A DNA stretch of 64,000 bases from Rapana venosa (taxonomy: Eukaryota > Mollusca > Gastropoda > Neogastropoda > Muricidae): assembly GCA_028751875.1 (NCBI GenBank), contig CM054151.1:39581198-39645197 (forward strand), given 5' to 3'. Of this stretch, positions 1-14,010 are shown piece after piece (within the stretch, counting starts at the first letter, position 1; every line of letters begins with the position of its first letter). Made by a program: the position numbers and the translations under genes. The notes below the pieces were generated by a model that saw nothing but the letters and a program-made list of their open reading frames with translations, had not been told where the DNA came from and ran no database searches.

Positions 1-140
1 ATTTTGCATTGAACGCTGGAGCACTTGGCGTGTGATATTTGATTACCTGGTTATTAGGGCATCTATGCCCTGCTCTCTTATAAGCACAGTAATGCTGCTA
101 GTAAGACTTGATACATTACACAACATAATCTCAATTATGA

Positions 141-199
141 CCCCCCCCCCACCTCCCCCCCCCCCCCCCGCACCCCCCCCCTCCCCTCCCCCCCACCCA
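141..199. repeat. Poly-C tract, imperfect
   Basis: The tract is almost pure C, broken by a few A, T and G. The proline-rich frame across it is an artefact of the tract. Confidence 0.9.
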
Positions 200-3100
200 C
201 ACTCTTGTCTGTCCATCCCCTAGCCCGACTCAACCAACATAAAACAAAGGATGAGATGTCCAAAGAATCCATAAGAGCAACTCCCTTTCACAAAGTGACA
301 TCTGTAACAAAGAAAAGCTGGAGAGTTACGATAGAGCGTGCAACGCTTGCAATCTCGTATAATCCTACTGTAAATCGACAATGCTAAAAAAAATCTACTC
401 AACCACACTCCCAACAAACCTCACAACACAGTTGTTACCAAACTCACCCCTACATCAACACTCCACACCTCTCTCTCGTTCTCGACGCTACTATCTCATA
501 CTCTAATACTTTCTCTCATTCCCACCCACGATTCCACTACTCTACATTCGACTTTTAGACGATTCCTTCAGTTCTCTAACTTTATAGAGTTTAGTGGGCT
601 TTTATAGCGAGCCTAATAGCAACCAGCTCAACGACAAAAGGAAACACGCATGTCGATAAGAACCAGCATAAGCCCTCTTAAAGAACCAATCTGAGCACCA
701 CAGCTCCACAAACACATGGCACCAGATAAGATAGCTAATACACAATGGACCATCTAATACTCTAAGACAATAAAAATAATAAATACAAAAAAAAAAAAAA
801 AAAGCTGGAGAACCTCGCCCTACTCGCCAAACTATCGCAATCAATATTGTATTTCAAATCGAGAAAATAAAATGATAGTTAGCACATAATGAAATTCTCT
901 TATTTCATTTCTCACTTGACTATATTACTACAGCCCTATCCAGTAACAGATGCTAAATATATGCAGTTTAATACAAAGAATGCCATCCAATGTCTATTAC
1001 TTCTGGTACTTACACATCGCCTAAGATCCTTTTTAACTGCGCTAGCTACTTAGAGGACCCAATAGGATTAACTAATGTATTTAGAGTGAAATTAGAGTTT
1101 TCTAATAAATGCCCACATGTGCCCAAGCTGTCACCCGTCTTGATGTTTTAAGGCACTCCTCGACTTTTTGCGCACCCAAGCGAACGCTCAAGTCACACTG
1201 AGTTCGTTGGTCGTACCCTTGTATCAGATCAGCCACTCCATTGAACTCCTGACAATAGATACCTCATCCTTAAGCGTATAAGCAACGTAGACTCCAATAT
1301 CCATAGAGAATATAATTAGTGTCGACAATAATATGAAATTGTTATCTAGATTCTAGTGTGCTCTGAACATGCCGTTAGCTGGTGCTTGTAGTAGGTCTAT
1401 ACGCACTATTGTGCACAAGATTTTTAAAGCCAATACCAGGTGGCCTTTTACTCAGTGCAAATATAACAACCTTAACTTGACTTTTTCTAAATAATACTTA
1501 CAAATATTATAACAGGTAAGCAAGATATTTGAAAAGGTAGTAAAGTCTCACTTACAAGAGACCATTCTGATATAAGAGCTTAAAAAAAATCTTGCATACG
1601 AAACTAACCATTTTAAAATCATGTCAGATCAGAGCTACCGAATGGCCCCAGAAATCATCTGTATATAGACAACGATACTTTGGCCCACTTCAGTTTTAGA
1701 CATTTATTAACGATTGAATAACACTTCTTCTCTTTCGTGTATTCATTTTTATTAGCGTGTCATCGCTGCAAAAACAATTTTCTGATTCGTTGTTCGGTCT
1801 TGGCCAATGAAACAATGATTTGCAAGAATTAACTACATCACATTGCTAGACAGGCAAACAATATATCTAACAACGCTTGAATCGAATTTCAACTAAATAG
1901 CACAACTACAGCTTTAACCGTATGACTATTGTATTATCACAATTCCCTCTTGAATCAAACTCCACGATACAAAAGCAATTAAAGACGATCAGGTACAAGA
2001 TTTATATGCTTTTTTAATTTTTATTATGTAGTTTCTCTTTTGTGGTACTCTATGTGACAATAGACTTAATACTTTCTTTAGAAACAGTTCAGGTTTGGGC
2101 CAGTCTATTAAACAACACATGCTGCATCTTTTTCTTAACATAAGTAATTATATTAAAACAAATGTAGTTATTACAGATCTCCTGCATTAAAATCTCTATG
2201 AATTTCCTAATTACTGACTCACCACAAGGTTGCTATTCTGTAAAAGAGTACCATAGCGCTTCATCTGACAGCTATCTATTATATATGCTCGAAGCTATAG
2301 CCCTTAGCCCTTAGGGAGTAAAGCTTTCCGATCCGAAACATAAGTTGCAGCCCATCCTTAATTAAATAATCGATTCCCGCGCCCCATCATATATGTTGTA
2401 TTTTACTTCTTAACCTTAAAAATATCCACTACGCACTAATATTTCAGCCATGAACGATACCATTTATGTATGTAAAAGAGTTCAAATTTAGTTAGGACCT
2501 CACGCATATTTCTAATTCAAGATTAGCTTACTAAAGCAATGCGTAATAAGTAGCAATAATAAAGATAGTCCTTTCCTAATACCAAGTCTAACCACAGGAT
2601 TCATAACAAACGCATTAACTATGGCATTGTAACAAGGTTTTGATAACAAGACTTACCATCTCAGTTCCAGCTCCAAGAATTAAACCGACTTCATTGCTTA
2701 ATGCAATATCAGCTTTACCACAAGCGACAAGCACTTTCATTAAACGAAGCCCTGCAAATCAATTAGAATACCCTCTCAGACAAAACCTGAATACATTAAT
2801 ATTACATTATTTCCTGAGTAGGTATAGTACAAAGACTATGTGCCCTGATCTACTAAATGTTTTGTAATAGAGCCAATATTCAATACATAATATGAAACTC
2901 ATTCATGCAGATATACTAAACGCCCACAGGGTTTTTTTCAAACTCCATCAAACATCAATACATTTAAAAACTAAGTATATACTGCATGCACATCACAGAA
3001 ATCTAAAAATCACCTCACTGTATCAGCCAAAGCACAGACTAAACTATCCTATATAACTCTACTACTACTCCTTTGCGAGATAAACTTGCTTTATTTCCAG

Positions 3101-6100
3101 AGATATCATATCATTGTGCTATGTCCTGTTGTAGAATTGCTTGAATTAAGCAGTCTTATGTACAGTACCAAACAAGTACTATTAGCATCCCCCCCATGCT
3201 CCCCCTTCTATGGGGAATATTCATGCTTAAATAGAGTAACACTCTAATGAAGAATAATTCAACAAAAAGTTGCTGAGATGTCACGTTATATACACACTAT
3301 ACTCTAATTATAAATTAATTCAATTGTACTCATTTTCCCTGCATCTCTACTAGGTATGCTTGTTTGCTTAATTATTTAACATCATAACATTCTCAGCTAA
3401 GAGAGCATGGAGTCCAACCTGGCAGCTCTTCTTCTAGCTGTATTAGCCACACAATTCTTTAACTTTTCTCTGAACTAACCACATGTGTACCATGTAACTC
3501 TCAATTTCTGTCTCAGTTATAGGTCATAGCGGTACCTATAAACGCCTCATTCTAACTCAGATGAATGTAATTAATGTAGGCATTCCTTGTTCTAAATGGC
3601 TCTCTCTTACAATTTCTTATCATATGCTTATTACTGTCCTACTACAATAATTCTATATTACGCAGAATTTGAACATTTTTTGATAATCATCTGAAACGCT
3701 TGATCAGATTGGAAAAGCTAATCCTCGCTAAATCTATCCATTATCTAAAATCTATCAACTCCCATAGTAAAATAACATAATTTAGTCTAATCAGAGATAA
3801 AGCTACAATTTTTCCTCTACTCTTACGTTTTTGGCATGTCTACTCATAGGTATTTACTCATAATCTATCTTTTTCTTGCTCCCTTCACCAATAAGTTCTG
3901 TTCTATGAATCGTCCAGCTATACTCTTTAGTAGAAATAGTTCAGTATGGAGTAATAGCATAAATTGTTCATCCAACTTACAAGATTAGTAATTTTTGATT
4001 CTAACGAGTATATAAACTATATTCCATTTGACGTTTCTGAAGTCCAACTAAATTGTATTCGTAGCCTCGCCCTCTATTTAAATAATAACCATGCCATTAA
4101 CTAATATAGACTCCTATATAATCATTTACATTTACCTTTATAGTTCTATTTGTGTACCAAGTGCGGAAGTTTTCCAAAACTCTTCAATTTTTGGAATGCA
4201 TAGTCTACCGCATCATTAATTATTACCCAATTCTTACAATATTTTATTACACCTGTGAAGATATAATAACTCAACACGCTTTTGATGTCCTGCCCTGCAC
4301 ATCAATGCTCCCCTATTTACTTTCTCTAACCACAGTTGTGTTGTTTACTTTACTGGAAGCTTCTCATCAGACAAAGGTTGATTTTTGCATGCAATGAGTC
4401 TTACTTCTTATTGTCATACATACTCGCCATATTTATGCTGTTACTGAGGCCTTTTTTCTTGTCATGGCATGCAATATCATCTCTACCTCTCAAATGATGC
4501 TTGGCACGATTCTCTTTAGTCATTTAGTTTATTCTGATTGAAACCAAAACATGTTTTCGCAATGTCTTATGTTATATACTTTTGCATACCCCTTACTATG
4601 CATTTTTTTTCTTGACCTAAACGAATACCTTTACTGACACTTTATTTAATTATAAAACAACCTGCCTGCTATATCTGAGACTTTGATATCTTACTCTTAT
4701 TGCAAATACGCCAACAATTATTCTATATTTGCGATTTCATTATCTATACACTAATCATTAACTTTTTTTTTTATAATCCCTTTGTTGTATCTGTTATACG
4801 ATATGCATAGTTGGATCTGCTACTTTATGATTATACTCGATCTAAAGAGTGCTTAACAAATTACCATTGGACATTCAATGATCTCCATTTTAGAAGCATT
4901 TCTCTACTCGTTACCGTCACTAACAATGGGTATTTTTTCTATTCTGCATTTTGAATTTTCCTAATGATTACGGGATAAGCTGAGTTCATTATAGTCCGAC
5001 AGAAAGAATGTCCTAGATGTTCTTGGTTGTAACGATAAGACTCCATATATTACCTATCCGAGTCAAAGTAGATAAATTAAACTGTTTATAAGACGCTTAT
5101 TGTACTATAGTCTGTAATACATCTGACATAGAAACCATTCTCAACCCCAAGCATCCAAACACTGCTTTGACTAGTACTTACAACAGGCATACTACACTAG
5201 ATACCATATATGCTAATTATCATGTGCTATTTTTGTACAATCAGTTCATTATACTATGCCATCTCTACTCACTTACTTATACATGATGCACTCAATTTAC
5301 TAAGTCATTACTGTCTATAGCAAATATCCTCCTTGACAATAACTGTTTCTCCCTACTAAGTCTCATGATAGCCTATATAGGCTTTTGTTGATTTATGTTA
5401 AGCTTATCTATTATATGCGCTTACCTTCGATTTTTCCCTTGTAGTGTGGACTAAGATCTTTAACATTTTTCTATTTAGTAGTGGACTTCTTATCATAACT
5501 AAACATATGGTTTTTCTCACATTTGTTTTTTGTTTTCTTTACTTCCTATATATGCAATGCTACTTTGTTCATAGGAGTATTTGTATAGTACAAATTCATC
5601 TTTGATACTGATTTTTTGCATTGATTCGGTTTGCGATTTTAATTTCATGTTGTCAAGATTTCAGATCGTTTCTTCCTTTAATATGATGTTCAATGGTATT
5701 CTAGTGTCAATCTGCTCATTGCCTTTGTCTACACTACAATGATTCTCGATCTTAGATGTTGACTAGACGCTCCTTTTTAACTGCTAGATATATAAACCAT
5801 GCCTTTAGGTTATATGTATACTCTCTGATATAATGCATGGTTCACTGTATGTGGATCAAATCATAATAACTTGAACTAGCACTTTTAAGCTTCAATTAAG
5901 TTTTGCTAACAAAGCTTTTGGTGGTTACATTCTTTATTTAGGATGTTAGGTTTTAGAGCCTTATTACTATTGCCATAGCCTATATGGGTAGTCATTAAGT
6001 CATTCTAGTAAGCAATTAGCATCATTGTTGTTTCATCTAGCGTGAGATGACTATCTAGACTAAAAATAACTATCTTCTACAAGCCATGAACACAACTCTA

Positions 6101-6442
6101 TGGGTAGTTTTCGCCCCCATTCCCGACATGGCATCTACATTCCATATTTCTTTCTAGTATGCGACTCCTAATCGATAACCTTTCTATCTTGTTGTCAACA
6201 TCAAATCAACAGCCAATAATAAGTGTATCATTTTTTTCTTAAACTATTCTGAAAGCTTTTCCGTTTCCCAGATATTCCAACTGGTACTACTGTGATTGGA
6301 CAACAATTGTCGTTAACATCTCCATAGTAAACAGATGCTGATGATTGCCTCTGGCAGACCATAGTTACCTTAATTGTATGCTCAGTTCATGTTAGAACAG
6401 CTATGTGATAGCCATTCAGCTGATCATATGTCTCTTCTAAAT

Positions 6443-6808
6443 TTATATATTTAGTTTGTTGGCTCTTTTATCTAACAAATGATAGATTGCTGTCTCGAAT
6501 TGCAACACTATACTGCATGCATCACACCATCGCAGATCTTTCTCTTCAACTCTAAATCGAGATATGTTGTGAGCTTGTTTTTTAATTCTTGGATTAGGTC
6601 GATTTGCTATCACTATTTTATTCAATAATACTGACTCCATAACCCCTTGTAAACTTTTTATTCTAAATTTGGAAAGCATCCTCCTATGTACATCCCCAGT
6701 CTTGTAGATCTGCTCAAAAATTGAACTTTTGCTATTTTTAAAATAGTATATCTTTGATGTTTGGATGGCGTACTTATAAAACAGTTCATCTATAATGTTT
6801 TCATTCAT
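6443..6808 (-). pseudogene. Possible decayed LINE C-terminal domain (nLTR-C-like)
   Basis: A 121-codon frame carries, in order, a LSKFRI-like segment, an HNISR segment followed by acidic/basic residues, a CDAC pair, and then a YHLLDKR segment. The better preserved nLTR-C C-terminus at 32123-32479 has the same order: KFR, NISRE, CRHC, then an acidic residue plus HLLDEC. The family feature is a CxxC...H...C putative zinc-binding end after the RT. Spacing differs and the last cysteine is absent, so homology is suggestive only. No RT is visible upstream on the minus strand. It may be a chance open frame. Confidence 0.3.
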
Positions 6809-9082
6809 TCCCTCTGTGTCTTCACTACTTTTCTGCTAAAGTCTTTAGGTTGTCTCACAAAAAGTAATTCATTATCAAAGTCAGCCTAAAGTAACAAAAC
6901 TACTGCTATCATCAAGCACTCTCATTCAGGTAATGAAATAATGCATACACATGGTTAACTTGATAAAGACACTCAACATCACCAATCTCGTCATTTTGAT
7001 CATAGTCTTAGCATATATGTTTTCTACACTCTTCCTTGCATTTTTAGTGCCCATACTTGATTGCTTTAGCTAGATAGATTCAATAGCTATTCCTGAACAT
7101 GCCAAAATTTCCGTCTTTCCGCCATCTGTCAGTATATGCCACTGATAAGAATAGCTCTTCTGCCACTTTTTGCGACAGGCAGTACTCTATACCTTCATAA
7201 AACGCCTTTGCTACCGTCGTGTCCTACGTATCGAGTACTATCACTAACCGAAATACATCTTCCTTGCTATCCTACCCATTGACAAGCCGATAGACAATCT
7301 CTATTCGCCACTTTGAATGCCTTTGAATTGTTCTGAGTATGTATTTTTCTCAAAACATTTTATTTTTTTCTAACTATGCTCTAAAGTTATATTACTCCTG
7401 AATAGTTTTCGATGAAAGTTACAACTAAAGATACTCGAAAGTAAAGAAAGAATGTAGAGAGACAATCGCGATACGCTTAGACAACAAATCACGATCTACA
7501 CTAAATACACCCTATCTAGATTCGTTTGCCCTGTTACGCCGTAGAATGTTCAATTAGTTAATAGTTGATTAGCTTAATAATATGCATAACCTGTAATAAG
7601 CTCACGGAGACCTTTCACGCTGAAGGATTGACACATGCGGAGCCTAATGCTTAGTATATGCCGGATTATATCTATACAACTATATATACTGACTATACTA
7701 TACTACCTGCTATATATCAAGTTAGCAACTAGCTATAAATTTATGATGTTCGTCGAGTCCTATCGATTACTTATCTATAACGAATCCCATAACCCTTACA
7801 TAGATGTGTGGATACATAAGGCAGATCTACGCGAGAACACCATGATCCTTATTCTTCATATGTGTTCTGAAAGTCGTATTATTACTTCTTCTAGCTCTGT
7901 AAGGATTTAATACAGTTCCTATATAACATATTGTGCAAAATGACTGCGATATCTCAAAACTGGATATCGATTCGATTCCACCTTGTATGTGAGTCCAATG
8001 ACATCTGTCTCGACTGTGCGACCCATTCCGCTCCCTTCCTTTTGACAATGCCTTCATTCAGGTTCATGACCAAATTTATATCACATGTAATCCCTAACAA
8101 TTAGATGCCTTTGTCGTCGGCAAGTAAGCCCCATAATATAGATGTCATCTGGTCGCTCTAATTCTTTAGATCAGATCAAATGATCAGCCTCTCGTTTTAG
8201 GCTCTAGTAGCCTGCTTGCTTGCAGACAGTACATGTGGGTATGTATTTGCAATGTCTCTAATTTTTTTAGCATAGAATGATCTCACATGTGAAAACCCAT
8301 ACTTAAGCAGCCAGAGTCCTATTCCATAGAAGGCTTTTTTATCTCCTCTCCGCAAAGCTCAAAGTTACGAAATGATGAGCTCTTCCACTACTGGACGTCG
8401 CCTCTCTATTACCACACATCTGCATCCACACAATTAATCACATACCAACTGTATATATGATAGCTAGTACAAATTTATCAGCTCACTTTCTATCATCCTC
8501 TAAGCTGTAGCCCACAATAGAGAATAAAACCTTACGTCAAGTTGACTTACATTTAACTTAGTCAGCCAAACAGGGAATCTCACTGCCATTTCATAAGTAG
8601 AATTTTTCTCTTACCTCATCTATACCTTTTTTATCTATTGAAGCTTATCTAAAGATAGACTCTGAAACATAGTCAGCCAATCAATACACCATTACTTACC
8701 GCAGGACTACTTTTCATACTTTTATTGCCTAAACTTCTTGTTATAATTTAACTTTCTTGAAACGTACATTACTTCTTTTTTGACGCTTCCACTGTTGTAT
8801 CCTTGTTGTGTGTTAACAATGCTAGTTTCATCGTGATGCTCTCTGTCAGTCTTCAAATCTTTTACAATCTTGTTCTTGATGCTTATAATTAATGAACCAA
8901 AAAGTTGAGTTTATTTTAATAAGATCAAGCACGCTTTGCTACTAGTGTCTATTGCAATAAACGAACTATAGCTATTACGTCCCTAGCAAGAACTACTTTT
9001 AATGCTTTTTTGCATGTACCTATTTTTTGCTTTTTCACTCGATTCCGCATGTAGAGCAACTATATGGTTTCCTATCCTTCTA

Positions 9083-9100
9083 CCCCCCCCCCCCCCCCCC
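9083..9100. repeat. Poly-C tract (18 C)
   Basis: An uninterrupted run of C on the plus strand inside otherwise AT-rich sequence. It creates a short proline string in one frame, which is not a coding signal. Confidence 0.9.
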
Positions 9101-11279
9101 ACAACCTTGCCTTAATATCTTTTCCACATCAGACCCTGTTTTTATATATCTGCGTAAGCCATTTGCTCACTTTATTTATGTTTTTCCGGGATGCATGTTA
9201 TTAACAAATTTTAAATGTCTTTCAGCTCATTGCTATACTCATTACGAATTCTTATCAGTGACTATCCACATTATATGTAGAGAACTGACCCTCTTTGATA
9301 GTCATACATCAATAACGGTTCTTAACTCGGTTTGTACTTCCCAAGTAACCATCCAATTAAACACTAAATTGGATTTTCGATAGAGTGCATGTTAAGGTTA
9401 ATTTTATCCTCCGATTTAAGAAAGGCATACGGGTAGTAGTTATCATATAAATCACAAAATTATTATATAGGTACAATCAATAAGATTGAACTCTTAACTT
9501 CTCTACACAACTAGTAAGAGTAATAGACTACTCGGATTAATGCTGCCATCCATATAACAGTGAAGTCGAATAGCTTCCCCTGCGCAGTCTACAGAAACTG
9601 TATCAATTGTTAATTAGCTTATTGCAGCCACTTCTACAATTTATTGAAAGTTTCTCTTCTTTGATTGACTTATGAGTTAAAAAACCTTAGCTATTTGCAC
9701 TACTTACATCATTACTACAGGCACGCTGTCTTTTATTCATTTACTCTTTTTGTTTTACTTCATGTCAGGTTTAGCTATCATGTCCTGCTTCATTATAGTT
9801 GAAATAACTTTTCTTTAATTGTGTAGCGGATATTGTAAGCCTTTGCCCTACTCAACAAATCAATGTCAGCGATGAATACTTTGTTTGCATCAACAGTGCA
9901 TCATTTTGTCTAAATTTGAATTTTCTACTTACATGCGTTAGCAGAAAACCTTTTTATTATTTCTATTGATAAGACAGTGTTAAGCGCCGGTATTTTTAAC
10001 CAACGGAACTCATTTCAGGATCTAGGAAGCCAGTTATTGAGATGCAATTATCAGGTATCAATCGATCGATTTTTTTAGATCAGTCAGATTCTCCTGTCCA
10101 GAATTTCATTTATCGTGATTTTATTTTCATCACTTATGTCTAGGTCTTTTAGTTGAAAGTAAGTGCAATTTAAGAGTGTAAATTCGTTGCACCATTCTCG
10201 CAGATTATTGAGTGAATACTGGAGGAAAATGACCAGGCCTTTCTAGGTAAGACGTCAAATGTATGATCAGCTTTTGCGAAGACGATTTTTAATTTGTTCA
10301 CGGCGACTCTGTCATACAAGCATTAAAGAGAATGTTCCTTAACAGATAGGATAAATATATAAGAAACGATCGATCAAGTATTTCGATGAACGTGGTGGAT
10401 TAAGGCTCCATTGCTGTTCTCATGGTCATAGGATATGGTGTCTTGGCTATTCACTAATTCAGAAATTCCATTATGAGACTGCCTAGATTGTTCGCAGAGA
10501 AGAAAGCTATTTGAGATTTTCAGATATGCACTATTTCATCTGTAACCTCCATGTACTTATACTGAGATTTGCTTTTACCCTGATTTTCTACGTGCTTGTC
10601 GCTCTTGTTACTGAACTTCTTGGTTCTATCACTGTGCTGCATTGCTGAATTACTTCCTTATGTTAGTAGACATTGTATACATGCCTATTTGACCGTGTCC
10701 TAGTTTACCAGTCCTTATCAAATATACCACATGTGCCTCGTAGTCATCCTATTCGCTACATGGCCCTTCCATCCTATTACTTGTGCTTATTGTATTAACT
10801 GTTTACTTTTTTGTCTCACATCACTCTACTGCCCACTCTTCATTCAGATGCGAGACTAGCCAAGTACCATTCTTGTAGATAATAGATGTCAACGCTATCC
10901 TAGCACTTAACGGTAAAGCACAAGATAGTCGGGTTCTATATCTTACCCATGCTTTTGCTTATCCCAAAAACATTCTTCCCCTATCACACTTTAGCAGCGT
11001 GGTTAGGTTTGGTACCCTGCGGGATGTACAGTTCTTTCGGATCTGATACTGTGCTTAGATGAACATAATCAATTACAACTGTTGTATCGCACACTATCTG
11101 TTTCAGCTGAAAGACTGAAGAAACCTCCGCGACTCATTTTCTTATCCTTGATTGCGACACTAAGAGCAAGTCCTTGGCATCCTCGCCTTGCGATTCTGTA
11201 GCATTGAACTAAACACACAAGATCGTCGATTTTTAAATGATTGAACTGCATGGAACTTGTATTGCTCTTCTAGAAGGAC

Positions 11280-11870
11280 AGTCAATCTATCATTACACAT
11301 ACAAACAACCAACAACAACTATATACCAAGAAACACGCCCCCAAACCGATCCAACCAACAAAAATACATTTCCTCTCATAAACTATAGATCACATCAAAT
11401 AACATAAAACAGCGCACATAACAACTCAATTAATTCATCATAAACCCCAACACAAACAAAACAAACAACAACCAATTTAATGATCAACTGCTCTCATCCA
11501 ATATCTTTACATTTCTTTCGCCCGTACGATTCATCTAAATTCTACCAACAAACCCACTCCATAACTATCACACATCTAACCATCCCCCCCCTAAATCCCC
11601 CCCCCCCCCCCCCCACAATCGTAACTCCTGGCACTCGTTCACACTCCTATGAAAACAAAGACTCACATCGCACACAACTACACACGATCTACTTACACAC
11701 TTACATACACACACACATTACACAATCATCACATCAATTAACAACAAACCAAACAATACACCAACCCATCTCCACAACATCTATTACACACACACAATCC
11801 ACACTACACAACAAACACACAACTACACACCACACTACACTAACATAACACACAATACAACCACCAAAAG
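11280..11870. other. G-depleted, A/C-skewed block with central poly-C
   Basis: The plus strand is nearly free of G for about 590 bases and holds many CAACAA, CACACA and AACAAAC words. Two C runs lie at 11584-11591 and 11597-11614. Both edges are sharp: ordinary mixed sequence lies before 11280 and after 11870. The style matches the A/C- or G/T-skewed blocks near 14.3, 33.1, 40.3, 44.5, 51.9 and 53.3 kb, at least three of which are copies of one dispersed repeat. Confidence 0.6.
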
Positions 11871-13574
11871 TGTGTGTGTAAGTGAACGTTGATGAACCGT
11901 CGAGTACGATGAGAATTCTGAATGCCAGACTTGAATTTTATCTTCTTGATAGATATTGTCAACAGAACGTATTAAGATGAAGTAGGACCCTGAAGAGGAT
12001 CCGGATACATGAATAACAGAGCTAGGTCCTTTGGCTGATAGCACTGTGCTGTGTCGTGTCTTTGTGCGCGGCTTATATTAAGACGCGCTTTCCATATGAA
12101 CTTATTCATATCATTCTGTTTAAGTTATGTGTTGTTGTGTCTTTTATGCTCTTTTCTGATAGCTGTACTTCGAACAAACAAGTTCTTTTCTTTCAATACC
12201 ATTTGCCTTCATACAATTTAATTAAGTAAAATGTAATAGGTCCATTACTATTACTACGAATCAATCAGCTGCTTATTTATCTTCTTTATTGAATGCATAG
12301 AAAGACTCAAAATCAATCAGCGCAACTATAGCATCGAAACATCTAAATTTACCGCTTAATTACGTCTTTTCACCACAGTTCTTATCTACGAAACCTATAT
12401 GGTACAGAGATAAATCAATTAGTTTCTAAACAACAGATTATTAACAAACATATACGGCTATCACGCTATGCAGACGGAGATCTTTTATAGAATATGAGTA
12501 TAATTTTGTCATATAGTCAAAAAGCTTGTTCCACAAATTAGCAAAATAGTCACTCACACCACCACAGTTGTATCACCTACTTTATGACATTCTTAGTAAT
12601 GCGCAGAATTCGAGATTTTAACAGACTATAGCTATATGTGTTGGTATTGGGTTAGCTTCTTTTATCCAGCGCATTCTTGCATATTTTTAGATATGAAGGA
12701 CATGACTTTAGCTATGTTGCGAAGCTATTAACTTCTACGAAAATCCGTTTAAGAATTCGTTTAATGGAACATTACAAAGGATGCTACTATTATACCCCAA
12801 CGAGAACTTTGAATTTTAGATATAGTGTCTAATATTGCCTTAAATTGCTACTTCTGATTGCGAATCGACTCCTCTATTCTTTACTAATTATGAAAGAGGT
12901 GAGCCTCTATTCTCCTCACAGATAGTCGTTAATTCTATCGGACCCGAACTTTTCCTGGTTTTGGGTGAAAAATTTTCAGTGTTTTGCTTGGGTCTATTTT
13001 AACAATGTTTTCGTGTTTGCAGCATTTTTGTAGTGATGATAAACGAACTAAGCATCGTCTACAGAACTCTTGTTTTTGATGCTTTTTTGTTGTAGGGCAA
13101 TAAGTCCTCATTGTTCGATTAGTTTTAAAATGGTACCCTTTTGTCATTGTGATTAAAAAAAGGTCTACATGATTCTTATCAGGACTACACTGTAGGAACC
13201 TTTTGATATCCTAAAAGGGTCTTAACCTTTGGGTTTCTTATCTCCCAAGTGTACACTTTAAACATTTTGGGGGGTTTATTCCTCAAAGGCATCAAATTTT
13301 CACTTCAACAGGAAGGTATACCATGAAGCGAGTTGTTAAAATGTTTAAAGTTTGCCACTCTCCTGCTTCTTTTGTTTATGGAAAAACCTTGCTACACACA
13401 CCAATAAAGCACTTATCATTTTTTTCTGTATGTTTGCACAGCCCGTTTTGTTATTTTTTTCTATTTAGGGGAATTTAGCCCCTTTCCAACAAGGGGATGA
13501 AACTTTGTTTGAAAATGCCATGAAGCATGGACGATTTTTTTTCTTGTAAGAGTAAAGGGGTTTAAACAAACCGG

Positions 13575-13862
13575 GTTTTAGAGACATTGGGATCAAAATC
13601 ACATGATTTTTAGTCATTTCTTTCAAATTATCGGATTTTTTCCACTTTGCGGGGAAAAAAAAGGAGGGGAGTCCCCAGAGAATTGGGGATCAGGAGGTGC
13701 AGGCGGGGAAAGGATTCTATCCATTTTGGAGCAAATTTATGGATTTTTTTCAGAAAGAATGCAGAAAATTGAAGGAAAATTTCAGAGTGGTTGTGGATGG
13801 AAGGCAAGGGCTTGCCTTCCAGATCCAAAAAATAGATGTGAGGAAAAAGAGTTTAAATTGAT
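13575..13862 (-). pseudogene. nLTR-D (CR1/L2-like) fragment ahead of the RT, smeared
   Basis: On the minus strand the peptide PLPSIHNHSE, then an F-SAFF-K segment and GTPLLFF, match the same order at 34385-34650, where the nLTR-D copy is cleaner. Known CR1-type proteins have such a segment between endonuclease and RT. Only about 280 bases are present; the RT that should follow is not visible, so this is a truncated remnant. Its frames are distorted by the smeared consensus. Confidence 0.7.
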
Positions 13863-13882
13863 GACTGTACTAACTTAGGTGG

Positions 13883-14002
13883 GGTACTGTACTGTGTGGC
13901 GTACTGTACTATACTTCTTGCGTACTTTACTGTCTTTACTGTGCCGTGCTGTACTGTACATACTGTGGTGGTACTGTATTTACTGGCTGTTCTGTACTGT
14001 AC
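13883..14002. repeat. Minisatellite of GTACT/GTACTGTACT words
   Basis: The word GTACTGTACT and close variants recur along about 120 bases, separated by short spacers such as TTGC and GGTG. It lies directly upstream of SINE-1, which starts at 14011. Confidence 0.7.
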
Positions 14003-14010
14003 ATTTTGTG

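Larger units (their letters stand above)
1..13150. other. AT-rich, gene-free, repeat-poor stretch
   Basis: All six frames are broken by frequent stops and the longest open frames (about 120 codons) show no convincing protein family, apart from a weak candidate near 6.4-6.8 kb that is listed separately. None of the SINEs, long CA/CT microsatellites or recognisable LINE domains that crowd the rest of the window can be seen here. The visible landmarks are three long poly-C tracts and two stretches strongly depleted in G on the plus strand (roughly 370-560 and 11280-11870). It could be unique intergenic DNA, very old decayed transposons, or error-rich sequence; I cannot separate these by eye. Confidence 0.6.

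Noticed and set aside
13603..13878. 91-codon plus-strand frame
   Set aside because: It is antisense to an nLTR-D fragment and lies in smeared sequence.
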